Shown: piece after piece, positions 22,420 through 33,149 of the stretch
How the letters are laid out: every line of letters begins with the position of its first letter
Position numbering within the stretch: position 1 is the stretch's first letter
NCBI GenBank assembly: GCA_035772405.1
Contig: JAYKKM010000209.1
Location: 2,150,001-2,214,000 of the forward strand
Length of the DNA stretch: 64,000 bases
From: Chrysogorgia sp. JL179-B06
Taxonomy: Eukaryota > Cnidaria > Anthozoa > Scleralcyonacea > Chrysogorgiidae
Direction: 5' to 3'
Notes under the pieces: model-generated
What the model was told of the DNA's origin: nothing
Database searches by the model: none
What the model saw: only the letters and a program-made list of their open reading frames with translations
Program-made: the position numbers and the translations under genes

Positions 22420-23240
22420 AAGCTATTTACTGCATGTTTTTGGAAGACAAATTCCCTGTTTTTGACACCTTAATTGTACCAGTTGAACTTGATAAATTGA
22501 TTATAAAAAATAATTAAGTTTAAGAGTAAATGTAATTTATTTTATACTGTTTATTTGAACAGACTCTGTAGAACATGAAAAGTTGGTGAAAAAACCTTAG
22601 TAAAACTGCCTTGCTGAAAGGAATCAAGAATGCATCACCTGTCCAACAGACTAGTTCCTCAGAAGGATATCACTCTGTGGTGAACCAATTTGCACCAAAG
22701 ATGCTAGCATTTTCTTATGAAGGAATATTATGCAGGTCAGTGTATTGGTAGTAGTCTGACTCTGTAATGTGGTAAAATACACCTTATTTTGTTGATTAGC
22801 CTTTTCCCAATGGAACAGGGTACTGGGTCTAGTCAAATGCCATACCGTCATTGGTAATATTCAGATGTCATATTCCGAACACAATTGTCACAATTCCCAC
22901 TTTCATTGTGGTTTGTGAGAATATGCTCTAATGACTACCTTTATTGTAGTAAATGCTAATATTTAGACAAAATTTATGTCTAAATTTAGTGTAATACTGT
23001 TCTTATATATTTTTTAGAAGTATTCTTGCTGCTATCCACTTCAACTACAATGTTAGTAGGAAGAACAAACTTGATTCAAGTGGCAAACCAAGACTAAAAG
23101 TAACTTACGCTAAATTTAAAGAGGGGGAAGCCACAGTTAGAGAAGTAAAAGTGAAGCAGAATTATGGTAACTATTACCATTCAATGCACTTTATTGCATA
23201 AAATCACAATTATTATTTTTCTCCCTAACAAAAACTATGC

Positions 23241-23375
23241 ATCTTGCAGTGCACAGCAACATTCCATTTATACCTGACCTTTTTTGTGTGGCTAGCCTGC
23301 ACTGCAGACATATAGAACACAAAATGATAATGTTCTATATGTCTGCAAGTGCACCGCAGGCTAAGCGTTGCTGAC
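23241..23375. repeat. Hairpin MITE-like palindrome in a transposase intron
   Basis: TAGCCTGCACTGCAGACATA...GAACA and its reverse complement TGTTC...TATGTCTGCAAGTGCACCGCAGGCTA face each other around a short centre. No coding capacity. Confidence 0.7.
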
Positions 23376-24489
23376 TGTCATTGTGCGAATGACATGTCTT
23401 TATTGGATAATTCCTTTTTCAACCATTCCTAATCTTGTGCACAAAAAGCATTTGAGTGAATATTAATTCTGCATATAAATTATAATTGCAGATTATGTCG
23501 CTGAATTATTCGAGACAATGTTATCTACGCCAAGGAAGGAGTTGGATAACATACGAAAAGAGTTGAAAAAAGAAACTCCAGAAGCACTACACACCATGTT
23601 ATCAGAAAAGGAGAGCAAAACTGATGCAAAAGAATACATCTATTTGCCCTCCAACTTGCTCAGGTATACCAATACACATCAAATAAAATATAATTGTTTT
23701 GAACCTGCAGTTTAGCCATTCATAATTGTTTTGAACCTGCAGTTTAGACTATGAAGGTAGTGTCAATTTGTAGAAAAATCCAATAATAAACAACACATCC
23801 ACTTGATAAATATGATAATCATATGGTGCTCGATGGGTGAACTAAGAAAGTGAAAGTAGGCACATTACTGCCATATTAACACAATTATGTAGCAGTGTAT
23901 AGTAAATTATCCGAAAGACAAAGAAATTTTTTTTAATGTTTTGAGTGTAGGGCCTTTGTTAACATTACCTTCTTTATGAAGGGCTTCACTTGAAGTTGAA
24001 ATGTTGAGGAAAGTTTTTTCTTTCTCTCTTATGTACTGTAGATGAATACCTACTATACACAGCTACTATTTTAATCAGTCCCTACACTTACACCACCGGC
24101 AATATGTCCATGTTCAGAATACATGAATATTATAGTCATAACATATAGTCATGTATAGTGGACATAACCATATTAGCCATCCACCTCTCAAAAGTTTAAA
24201 ACACATGGCATTTAATATTCATAATTTATATAGAATTTTACTTTTGACAGATGCAGAACTTCAGCAAATACTAAACCTTCCCAAAGGAGTTAGAAAACGA
24301 CCCATGTGCAAAAAGTGTGGGAAAGCTCGCAATGGTCACAAGAAAGGGCAATGCAGTGATCGCAATGCATCCTGAGCAATTTTGTAAATAAAATGAAACA
24401 AACATCCATCATGTTTTATCTTTCAAAATATGTTTTTCATGAATACTGTATTAGAAATATAATTATAAAAAATGCCAACAGATTTCAAA

Positions 24490-25193
24490 TTAGTCCTCAT
24501 CTTCAAAACCTTTGAATTGCTCTGCATTTGTTGGAAAATGTCGAGCAAACATAGTCATGTATGATTTCCTGGACTTGGTTTTGAGACCGATACTTGCTGC
24601 TCTTAACACCCACTCATTGAGGCAAACCTCTTCATAACCAGGGTGACTTGTGATACAGCCAGTAGCTTCATCAAACATTGCCATTTCCTCACTACATTTG
24701 TCTATCTCCATGCAGCACCAACACTCCTTAAAATTAGCCACATGTTCTAATGAACAGTTACCACATGAGCACCTGATTTGGGAATAATAAAACATTGTAA
24801 GGATATTTTATACATGCAACCAAGGCAAAATATGCACCAAATATGTATGTAAATTGTATAATAAATTCAACTATAAACAGATATATAAACTCACTTTTCT
24901 TACCAGTTTTCGACGTTTTCTTCTCCTGAAAAGCGACTCCACAGTGTTTCCTCCTCTTCTTCTTCTCGAGCTAAATTCTCCGCGTATGTCTCTGCTTCCT
25001 GTGTTGCAATCGGCTCAACAACCTCAACACATTCACTATAATCTAACACACCGTCCGAGAGTTCTGGTGTGTCTTGTGTCGCCTCAAAATCCTCGTTCGC
25101 CGAAACAAATACATCTTCTGACACACCAGACGATGTATCTGAGCTTTCACTCGTTGAACTATCAGACCATTCAGTCTCCGAAAGCCTTGACAT
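24490..25193 (-). CDS. P2X7 ballast-domain-like protein of Kolobok copy B (two exons)
   Basis: Exon 1 is 25,193-24,904 (MSRLSETEWSDSSTSE..., acidic, probably disordered) and exon 2 is 24,772-24,490. The GTAAG donor and CAG acceptor join in phase 2 within a Trp codon to give W-CSCGNC, the same intron position and phase as copy A. About 190 residues, no frame break. After the first cluster come ECWCCMEIDKC, CITSHPGYEEVCLNEWVLRA and a C-terminal FPTNAEQFKGFEDED. W-C-x-C-G-x-C, C-C-x-E, C-I-T and the final F-P-x6-F/Y-x-G-F pattern all match the P2X7 intracellular (ballast) domain, which binds zinc. No transmembrane segment. The start was chosen at MSRLSE because upstream sequence in frame is not acidic and looks like 5' UTR; an in-frame ATG at 25,304 exists. 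Confidence 0.85.
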
Positions 25194-25535
25194 GATGTAA
25201 AAAGCAAAAACCTTCAACGAAAACCAGCTAATTTGTAGTGAACACTGTATACAACAGCAGAGAAATTCCAACATGTGTTGAGTCTCTGACGTCACAACAA
25301 GCAAGTATCGCTGGCGCGCAAGGAACGAAGCAAAGCAATGGCGGACAGTAATTTATCGTATTAAAATGGTGATAAAACAGTTAGAATTGATTTTGGGAGG
25401 TATTTTTTGTTTTTTTGTAACTTATACTGACGGTTTGTGAACAAAAAGGACAAAAAAATGGCTAGTGAATTTCGTCGTAGGGGCACTTTAAAGAAAAGCA
25501 GAACTTTTGTTGAAAAAGTACCTCACTGAAAGTAC

Positions 25536-28223
25536 CTCACTGATGTCACAGCAGTTTTTTTCATTCCCATCTCCAAAATAAACATCACCAACCACACCAC
25601 ATATTCCACAAATCACATCATCCAAATCACGTTCAGTAATAGCTTCAAAGCAGCAGAAGCCATTGTAGAGGTGATTTGCAATGTTTTCCAACTCATTCTC
25701 AGTGGGTGACAACTCCTTAGAAAATACAAAAAAAATTCTTAGATTAGTACTGTAAAGGAATAAATGAGGAATTGTTTTTTACAGATGTGCTATTTTTCCC
25801 TAAAATAACAAGGTTCAATAATTATTATTTAATAAAATATCACACTTGTGGTATTATGAATAGTTGGTTGGACAATGCATGAAATTTTTCATTAATTCTA
25901 CTCAAACAGCATTGTGGATACACTAGTACACAATAATAAACAATTTTATCCAATTTTTAGCCATTGTAATTATGTAGCCTTGAGGGTTGCTACAGTGTAC
26001 GGCATGTACAGTAAGACTTCAAGTATAAGGAGACTTTTATTTGTTATGAATTGACTTCTATTTGCACCAGGAAACAATAACAGCTAAACAACCTGATATA
26101 CAGTACATGTCTAAGTTGTTTGGGCCCGCAGTAATTGGCTATGCTGTTGCGGTAACCCTGCCATTCGTTGTATTTATATTTAATATTTATTTTTTATTCT
26201 ATGTAATTACTAATCGATGGCGAAGTTATTAAATTAAATTAAAATTATTTTAATTGGTTAATTCAACCATAAATTTTGATTTTCCACTTTATAAATTAAT
26301 TTTGCACATTGCTGTAAAAAAATGCGCATAGTCTGTACAAGCATGTTGAAAGAACATTTTTAAATGTACATAACAAATTTATATTACTGATTTACTAACT
26401 AAATATAAACCTACAGTACTCATACTGTACTTTAAGATCATCTGACCGAAATCTCTTACTTGAGCCACAATCCAAAATGGTGACTCATGGAGACAGAACA
26501 TTCTCAGTTGCCGCACCAAAACTGTGGAATTTAGTTAAAAAAAACTCTACCAGTTTAAGTAGTTTTAAGTCAGCACTTAAGACTTTTCTTTTCTTAAGAC
26601 TTTTCCTATTAGTTTTTTGTTCATAGTTCTAATATACACATGTATGTATAGTAGGCTTTATCTTATAGTTTATAAGTAACATTAACAACACATGTATATT
26701 GTTGTAAGAGCATTCAGACTATTGTATAATGCTCCTACAGTAATACTGTACGTCTTTATTATTATTATTATAACAAATAATATTTACTGTACCTCAATTC
26801 TTTCTACCATTGCATTTAATTTGCTCTGAATAGCAATGGAAATAGGCACTCCTCTGCGAAAAAAGCTGTCTCCATTCCAACAGAATTTCAAGTGAAACCA
26901 GGACCTTATCACAGATATTAAACAAACCTAAATTTAAAGTGAAAGAAAGGTTAGTATTTAGCAACGATTATACCAATTCAACAAATTCTTTCCGTTTCAT
27001 ATAGAATGGTAATGATTTACGGTATGGCAAATGCTACAAAGGTCAGTCACAATCAATACCGTACGTACTGTACATGTGCACCAAAATTTGTATAATTACT
27101 GTACAGTATACTAAGGATTCCGGGCTGGTAGGTCAACACAAAAATGTTCTCCTTACCTAGGTGATAGGGAAACACCTGGTGCATTGCCAAACAGTTACCA
27201 CATATCTTCACATAAACCTTTACAGTTTTAAATGGATGCATGTTGGTGATTAGCACGGACCTCCCTCGTGTTCCTGGATGGGGCTTTGATGGGCCAAGTT
27301 TACCACTGCAAAGTTTACAGTTTTCATCTTGTGGTTGAAAAACCTCTTGCCATCCTGATGGCGATGCATCAATTTTACTAGCTTGCTGTATTATAGCTTT
27401 AGGAATAAAATATGGTAGGGTGCACTTAAGTTTTAGTTCCATAGTTGCCTTGTGTGATTCAGTGCTATTGGCATTATCTTCGCAGACTTTGCTAGAACCT
27501 GATGCTGCCACTGCCAAAGACGAACAGGATTCTCCACTCTCTTCTATTTGCTTGAAAATGCCCAGTGACAATAGGATATGGACATGAGTGCAAATGCTTC
27601 GTGATTTTTGTTGTTTTGCTCTCACCATTATGCTCTTGCAGTCTTTGGAGCAGCATCTCATCTCTTTGTCTGTCACCTTGACATGGGAGTAACCAGCAGT
27701 GCTGTTAGTCGTGGCTTTCCCAAACACACAATACATTGTGGGCGAAACATGAACAGCAATTGGTAAACCATTTTCCATACATGCAGCAGCAACCTCACTT
27801 ACATTCACTCTTGTGCTATCATCACATGGATACAAAACTAGCATTAGTGAGCTCATTAAAAATGTGCAGTGGACTGGTGCAATCTTTCAGGCTTTTCAGA
27901 CGTTGGCAATTAAAGTTGTCTACTTTCTGGCTGTTGACAAGGATCGCTCTATTTTGTTTGCAGATGTGATGGTGGCATATTGACGAATTCTCATCTTTAA
28001 TGACTATGCAACGGTCATCATGTGTGCTGGTATTTGCAGAATATATTGACACTTCTCCTGACTGTGCAACATGTGTGCACTTTGACACTAATGACGAGAT
28101 TTTTTTAGCAATATGAACCGCCAAGCTCATAACAACATTCAGGGCACTGTGGAGGCTATGGTATTGTGCACCACACTGTGGACAAGATCCTTTGCCAAGT
28201 TGGGACCAAGACATTGCAGATTC
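25536..28223 (-). CDS. Gene C, exons 1-3: unrecognised multi-zinc protein, split by Kolobok copy B
   Basis: Exon 1 28,223-27,157 (first ATG at 28,214), exon 2 26,927-26,793, exon 3 25,715-25,536; exon 4 is at 18,044-17,798. Exon 1 has CPQCG near its start, CCSKDCKS, then CKLCSGKLGPSKPHPGTRG and VKICGNCLAMHQVFPYHL. Exon 2 continues GLFNICDKVLVSLEILLEWR. Exon 3 has CGICGVVGDVYFGDGNEKN. The Cys pairs suggest several zinc sites. Two 1-nt shifts are seen: near 27,826, and in a six-T run in exon 2. I recall similar uncharacterised proteins in cnidarians. CGICG-x-GDGN faintly resembles KDZ (Zisupton-like) transposases, but that is weak. Exons upstream of 28,223 are not recognised. Confidence 0.5.
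26425..26776 (+). pseudogene. LINE 3' end in an intron of gene C
   Basis: One frame reads RSSDRNLLLEPQSKMVTHGD then FSVAAPKLWNLVKKNSTSL and FKSALKTFLF, the typical C-terminal end of a CR1/L2-type reverse transcriptase protein. A short AT-rich 3' region ends in a TTATTATTATTATT run at 26,757-26,771. It is a 5'-truncated insertion of under 400 bases. Confidence 0.75.
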
Positions 28224-28784
28224 CTATTAATTATAAAAGTTAAGTTGTCACAAAGACAATAATGCATAAATTGGGTATGTGTAAACACAATCAAAATATC
28301 AAAGTGATTAGCGTAAATTGGGAATGCATAAATTGGAAGCACTTTATATAATGCATGGTGCAATTCTTAGCATCCCTGGGTGTGGAATTTTGTTGACTGT
28401 CTGGTCCTGGGGAATATAAAACCTGATCGCAAAGGATATTGGGGAGAAAGCAACCAGTGTCTGCAATTTTTATCTGGAAAATCATTTGAATTTGTTCCAG
28501 ACTGGAAAGTTTACAAATTGTGTGCGCAATTCATTTGGTGTGGGCAGAATTTATGGTTACCTTCCATTATTGACTTCCAAAGTGTATCACAGTACTGGTG
28601 ACTGAAAGTAACCATGTCCGTTTTCCTATTTTCACTGCCGAGGCGGGGTAAATTTAGGCCAAGGGAAACGAAAAATAGTTCGGGCAGAAAAAATGAAGTG
28701 ATTGTTCCCTGTATCCTGTATTTTGAGAAGTCATAACAACAGAGGTTGAGTTATCGGGATAAATTTAACAACAGAGGTCGGTCG

Positions 28785-29480
28785 AGTTATCGGGACATTT
28801 AAATGCGTATATATTGGATGCACTGCAGACATTTAAATGCGTATATATTGGATGCACTGCGTAATGTAAATGTAATCGAAAGGAAACACGGTGAATGGTG
28901 TAAATGTAAATATAATTGCTGCGTCTCAGGCTCAGGAATGAACGCGGTGAAGACTTGTTCGATATAATGTAGGAAAGGAAACGCGGTGAATGATTCGCAG
29001 GAAACGCTGTGAACTCTTGTTCGATATGTAGGAAACGTTTTCGTTTGCAGTTAAAATACCTCAGGAATGTGCGCGTGTTTAGGACACTGGACATTTAAAT
29101 GCGTATATATTGGATGCACTGCGGACATTTAAATGCGTATATATTGGATGCACTGCGTAATGTAAATATAATCGAAAGGAAACGCGGTGAATGGCTTTGT
29201 GTAAATATGTAAATAGCACCTTAGGAATGTGCGCATGTTTTAATAGGGACACAGGACATTTAAATTGTTTAATGGAGGCACTGCTAAATGTAAATATAAT
29301 GTGCGCGTGTTTAGGACACTTGACATTTAAATGATGAAGGTTTAAATGATGAAGGAAAACGAGTCGCAGTTAAAATACCTCACTGGCTTTGTGTAAATAT
29401 GTAATAAATAAATATGTAATAAATAGCGCCTTACCTTGTCCATGAAGGAAAACCATGAAGGAAAACGATTTAGGAAACGT
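28785..29480. repeat. Satellite-like array of GGACATTTAAATGCGTATATATTGG-type units
   Basis: The words ACATTTAAATGCGTATATA, TTGGATGCACTGCG, ATCGAAAGGAAACRCGGTGA and GGAATGTGCGCRTGTTT recur many times in mixed order, with two adjacent near-identical 50-base units at 28,794-28,862 and again at about 29,091-29,157. Higher-order but irregular repeat. No coding capacity. Confidence 0.75.
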
Positions 29481-29594
29481 AAACGCGGTGAAGTCTTGTT
29501 GTTTATGTCGTTTCGTGCGGTGAAGTCTTGTTGTTTATGTGGTTTCGTGGTGAAGCGTCGCGGACCGCCTGCGGAGCAAATTTACATTTAACCA

Positions 29595-30168
29595 ATGAGA
29601 CGTTCCGAGCGCTGCGACCTTACTGGATTTGTTTATGCCGTTATGGCCATGTGGAGCCGTGACGTTCTTTTCACACATTCCATAACAGCGAAAGCCTCAA
29701 ATGCGTACAAAGGAAAAGAAACAAAGCTGCAACTTGACCAAGAAAAAGTGAAGAGTATTTGTGGTGAGTTATTTAACTCTTACAGTGTATATAGTTTTGG
29801 TGTTTCATATTTATGAAATATACAGGGTCGAGTAAAAATGACGGTTCATGAAACATTTAGGCCTCATTTGCATTTCATTAATGTTGAAACACATGGAATG
29901 CACCAAAAATTTCAATTGTTTTGACAGACCATGGCATGAAATTTTGCTAAACATTTGGTAAGATTTTTCTAACCCAGTGTATAGGAACCCTAGAATAATT
30001 CAGTATTTACTATTTAATTTATGTAGAATTTGCATCGGCAAAGTATGGGTGCAGTGAAGCTGACATCAGGCAAATAATGATTGCAATGATCAGTAATGTG
30101 GTGAAAGTCAAAAGCAAAGCAAGGTTAACTTCGGAATGTAAGGAAACAAGTGGTCAATGGGAAATGTG
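29595..30168 (+). CDS. Small two-exon gene, BEN-domain-like
   Basis: Exon 1 29,595-29,763 (donor GTGAGT) and exon 2 30,027-30,168 (acceptor ATGTAG) join in phase 1 without a stop, giving about 103 residues that end EMTSGQWEM-like before TGA (literally GQWEM). The protein reads LFTHSITAKASNAYKGKETK, then LDQEKVKSIC|EFASAKYGCSEAD and IRQIMIAMISNVVKVKSKAR. The pattern (G-K-x2-K-x-L-D-x-x-K, then a short helix, Y-G-x-S/C, then a helix ending in basic residues) resembles the C-terminal part of a BEN domain, a DNA-binding fold. Start could also be MAMWSRDV at 29,643. There are no frame breaks, so it may be expressed. Family call is tentative. Confidence 0.5.
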
Positions 30169-30479
30169 AGCAGAAATGTAAAACAGAACTACCAAATGAT
30201 AAACAAAAATAATTGCTGCAAGTGACCTTCATCATAGTAAAAACAGTTGGTAGTCACTGCATGTATTTAATTGAATGGTCGGTACAGAATTCTTAGTTTG
30301 GTAGTTTTATTTCCACTAACACTTTCTAAATAAAGTATTTTGGACAACTACTCTTGTTTGTTAAATTCAGTAGTTGCATTCTTATAAAATGTTAACTATT
30401 AGTTAAATTTGTACAAAAAATTATGACAATTTGTTATACTAAATGATTCCAATTTCATGTTTTATATTTTAGTCATGTA

Positions 30480-30668
30480 TAAAAAACATGAGTATATATA
30501 TTATATATATATTGTAGTGTCAATTCTATAATCAAGTCACATATATTCTATAAGATATTCTATAGAATATTACATAGAATAAATTCCAATATCTCATAGA
30601 ATATACTATTACATATTCTATAGAATGTCATTGAATATTCAACAGAATATTCTATAGAATATTTTCGT
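30480..30668. repeat. AT repeat and cluster of ATATTCTATAGAATAT palindromes
   Basis: A TATATATATTATATATATA tract is followed by at least four overlapping variants of the palindrome ATATTCTATAGAATAT. Could be a low-complexity expansion. No gene. Confidence 0.7.
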
Positions 30669-30926
30669 AAGGGAATTCTTGTACTCTTTGTATTAATATT
30701 GCCTGTTGGCTGCTTGATTCCTGCTGCTTTTCGAAAGAGGACTCATCACTTTACACCTCAGCTCATGTATTTTCCTTTTTAGTTCCATTTCTTCTTCCTA
30801 CATTCTCGGCAGGTACTTCATGTATGGCTAAAGCTGGTTACTTCATGTAAGCCTGACCCCAACTCAACTATAATCCTAACCAAAATCGGCATACATGAAG
30901 TAGTCCCCACATTCTCCTTTAAATTC

Positions 30927-31379
30927 TCAATAGTAATCACTGCCACTTTTCCTTTTCCTTTTATTATTTTCTTTTTCATCTTGGGATTGTCGTTTCTTCT
31001 TCCCTCCCAGTGTTTCCATTGCATTTCTTCGCATGTCATCTGCTTTCATTTTGTCTTGGTCAGCTTTTTCTTGCTGAATGCGTTCTGCATCTGCGATCTC
31101 CTCCATACAATTAATTTGCTCGATTAATACATCCAGCTCTGTCTTCTCTGGGGATATACCAGATGCCTGCTCTTCTTGTCTCGTCTTCTTCCAGTACTTC
31201 TTTTGAAGCAGAGTTAGGTGATCCCTGACAGACCTTTGTGATACAGCAAACTTCATGTTAGATGAGACAATTTTCTTCCACATTGTTTCCCATTGCACTG
31301 ATCCTTTCTTGTGTTTGAAAGGATTCACCGCCAATACCTCACAACCAAAAGTAACATTGTGTTCTGTTGTCCACTCCAT
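30927..31379 (-). CDS. Myb/SANT-like DNA-binding protein
   Basis: 150 residues from ATG 31,379, no break. It begins MEWTTEHNVTFGCEVLAVNP, then W-x4-W spacing (QWETMWKKIVSS), VSQRSVRDHLTLLQKKYWKK, then a Glu/Lys-rich coiled coil (IEQINCMEEIADAERIQQEK) and a basic C-terminus KKKRQSQDEKENNKRKRKS that looks like a nuclear signal. This N-terminal Trp-spaced helical domain plus coiled coil is common in many-copy cnidarian genes, including partners of PIF/Harbinger transposases, but no transposase is adjacent here. Probably a nuclear DNA-binding protein, possibly from a decayed element. Confidence 0.55.
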   Translation of the reverse strand: MEWTTEHNVTFGCEVLAVNPFKHKKGSVQWETMWKKIVSSNMKFAVSQRSVRDHLTLLQKKYWKKTRQEEQASGISPEKTELDVLIEQINCMEEIADAERIQQEKADQDKMKADDMRRNAMETLGGKKKRQSQDEKENNKRKRKSGSDYY

Positions 31380-31606
31380 TTGCTATTAAAACACAAGAAA
31401 TAAGATATTAGTGTATATATTCAGTGTAACCCAACAAACAATCACTTATTCCTTTAAAACCAATTAATTGAATTCAATAACGAACAATAATAAAGTTATT
31501 TGAATGCTTTTATTGCTTGAGCTTAGAACAAAAGCCAGTTTGAAACGAATGATTTTGCACACACGAGCAATCATAACAAAGAATGTTTTAGTTCATTCAC
31601 AATACT

Positions 31607-31700
31607 TTAAAGGGCATTGGCAACAAAAATTAAGTTTTTCTAATATAGAAGAACTCGTTTGATCAGCGGTTGTGAGAGTGTCGTGGCGTCTTCTTTGTTG
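31607..31700. mobile_element. Left end of a TTAA-target element (same family as 47.8-52.0 kb)
   Basis: TTAA at 31,607-31,610 followed by AGGGCATTGGCAACAAAAA, nearly identical to both termini of the element at 47,821-51,954. No matching right end was found in the window, so it is truncated or rearranged. Confidence 0.65.
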
Positions 31701-31788
31701 TTCAGTAGAAATATATTTTGTTTTTGATTTTTCGATGTATTATTTTGCTTATAATCAATGGTACCTATGTGATTTAAATAAGCAAAGA

Positions 31789-32330
31789 TATGGAGTTTGA
31801 CCAAGCAAAATTAACTCTGAAAATAATACTAGATGAAATTTTGGAAAGCAAGTTGGCACCGTTATTCGACAAGACGTTAGCACCACTTATGGAGTCGCTT
31901 GATGACTTAACTAGCAGAATGGATAAACTAATTAACATCAAATTGATTAACTAGAAAAAGGAAACCAAGTATCAAGTATAATCGTTATCTTATCATTTAA
32001 CTAAAGTTAAATCGACCCTGGATGAACAAGAGTAGTATAGCCGACGAGAATGTTTAGAAATTATTGGTGTTCCATCTCACCTCACGAAGATAGACTTAGT
32101 TGTAAAGAAAATTGGATCGGCGCTTGATATAAATATAAACGACACAGATATTTCTGTAAGTCAGATTGCCAGCCTCGTCTAGTTATAAAGGTAAATCATT
32201 GACACAACCGCTAATTGTGAAGTTCGTACGTCGAAATATTAGAGATCAACTGCACAAGTCAACATCAAAGCTGAAGAATCTAACCACCAAAGATATTGGA
32301 CTTGGCCGACAGGGTGAAGAAAGGAATTAT
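31789..32330 (+). pseudogene. LINE ORF1-like fragment (coiled coil plus RRM-type region)
   Basis: It opens with a heptad-like helix (ESKLAPLFDKTLAPLMESLD...), then in another frame YSRRECLEIIGVPSHLT, KKIGSALDINI and, after another shift, PLIVKFVRRNIRDQLHKSTS. Y/N-S-R-R-x-C-L-E-I-x-G-I/V-P followed by V-K-F-x-x-R-x-x-R-D is the usual ORF1 nucleic-acid-binding layout. Several stops. Probably the same LINE as the RT at 33.1-34.6 kb, split by the foldback at 32.4 kb. Confidence 0.55.
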
Positions 32331-32422
32331 TCAATAAATTATTCAATAAAGTATATTTGGACACGTTATGGAAATATTTTTCTCAGAAGAGATGACTCAA
32401 GTCCCACAATTTCCATTTAAAC

Positions 32423-33008
32423 AATAGAATATGTTTGCCTGGGTCTCTATAACGTTATCGAAACCCGAGTGACGTAATAAAAACACGAGAGACGTGTAGG
32501 GAGAAGCACGTGTTTTTATTACTTCACGAGGGTTTCGATCACGTTATAGAGACCCAAGCAAACGTATTCTATTATTTTTATAAAATAATTTAGAAACAAT
32601 TTCTTATACTTTAAATAATTACGATATAACTGTTCAGCAGGCCGTGACGCGGGACAGCTCGCACGTTACGTAACATGTTTTAAACCGGTTTAACCGGTTC
32701 TTCGCAAGCCGGAAAACTACTGAGACTACTGAGACGGGTTTTGTTGTTTTAAGTACCTTTGAGTGCCAAGAAGTCAAGTTTTCGTTATAGTTTCGCTAAT
32801 CGTGTACGTTAGTTTGTAAGACAAAGGTTTTCTATTATTTGTATTAATCGTGGCATCGTTATCGACTTCACTGGAACAATATTACGCTTTTGATTTTGAT
32901 TTAATGCAAATTCTCATTAGTTACTGACGTCATTCCGGTCTCCGTAGCCTGATCGAGACCGGCAAGCTGACCAATCACAGCGTGCGTAGAGTCAAATTAT
33001 TTTATAAT
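32423..33008. mobile_element. Foldback element: hairpin plus TTATAAAATAA-bounded tail (second copy)
   Basis: The arms beginning AATAGAATATGTTTGCCTGG (32,423) and ending in its reverse complement at 32,574 form a hairpin of about 65 bp per arm. After it come TTATAAAATAA, then GACCAATCACAGCGTGCGTA (32,968-32,987) and TTATTTTATAA, as at 2.6-3.06 kb. Confidence 0.7.
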
Positions 33009-33149
33009 TTGCTACAGAAAGATCTTGATAAACTATAGTAATAGTAAGTAAAGAATGAAAATAATGACTAATAATGCAGGATGTGAAACGCCAATTGCAG
33101 GACTTGCAGTAAATCCATAAGGAAGAATGGTAGGAGAATTATTTGCACA

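Larger units (their letters stand above)
18867..24375 (+). pseudogene. Kolobok transposase with THAP domain, copy B (about 13 exons, broken)
   Basis: Exon 1 from ATG 18,867 is a THAP finger (start MPSRRCVVQGC, core FAVCSEHF) with an in-frame TGA at about 18,939, just after GISIH. Short acidic exons follow near 19,308, 19,543, 19,779, 19,965 and 20,336. The exon ending at 21,290 holds a CHFC...CRAC zinc site and GDGRHDSMGHSAKYG. The next (21,499-21,715) holds ISDRHGSITKWM and FDLWHIAKS after a 1-nt shift. Then come 21,849-22,407 (with a 153-bp triplication), 22,561-22,735 ([13 protein letters not shown] with the likely catalytic Glu; another shift), 23,020-23,165, 23,492-23,661 and 24,250-24,375 (knuckle CKKCGKARNGHKKGQC). 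AATAAA follows at 24,387. The acidic triad is readable but no intact protein is encoded as read. Confidence 0.8.
18548..25487 (+). mobile_element. Complete Kolobok-type DNA transposon copy B, 6,940 bp
   Basis: TTAA at 18,544-18,547 and 25,488-25,491 flank inverted termini AGTGCCCCTACGA (13 of 13). It holds a THAP transposase on + and a two-exon ballast-domain gene on -, which converge with a gap of about 115 bases (24,376-24,489). The element lies in an intron of gene C (exon 3 ends at 25,536, exon 4 begins at 18,044). TTAA target plus THAP plus the transposase motifs identify the Kolobok superfamily. The intact termini and clean target duplication suggest a fairly young insertion, although the transposase frame is broken. 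Confidence 0.9.

Noticed and set aside
24854..25195. Plus-strand 113-residue frame
   Set aside because: Antisense of the acidic exon of the copy B ballast gene; Ser/Pro-rich only because it mirrors Glu/Ser codons.
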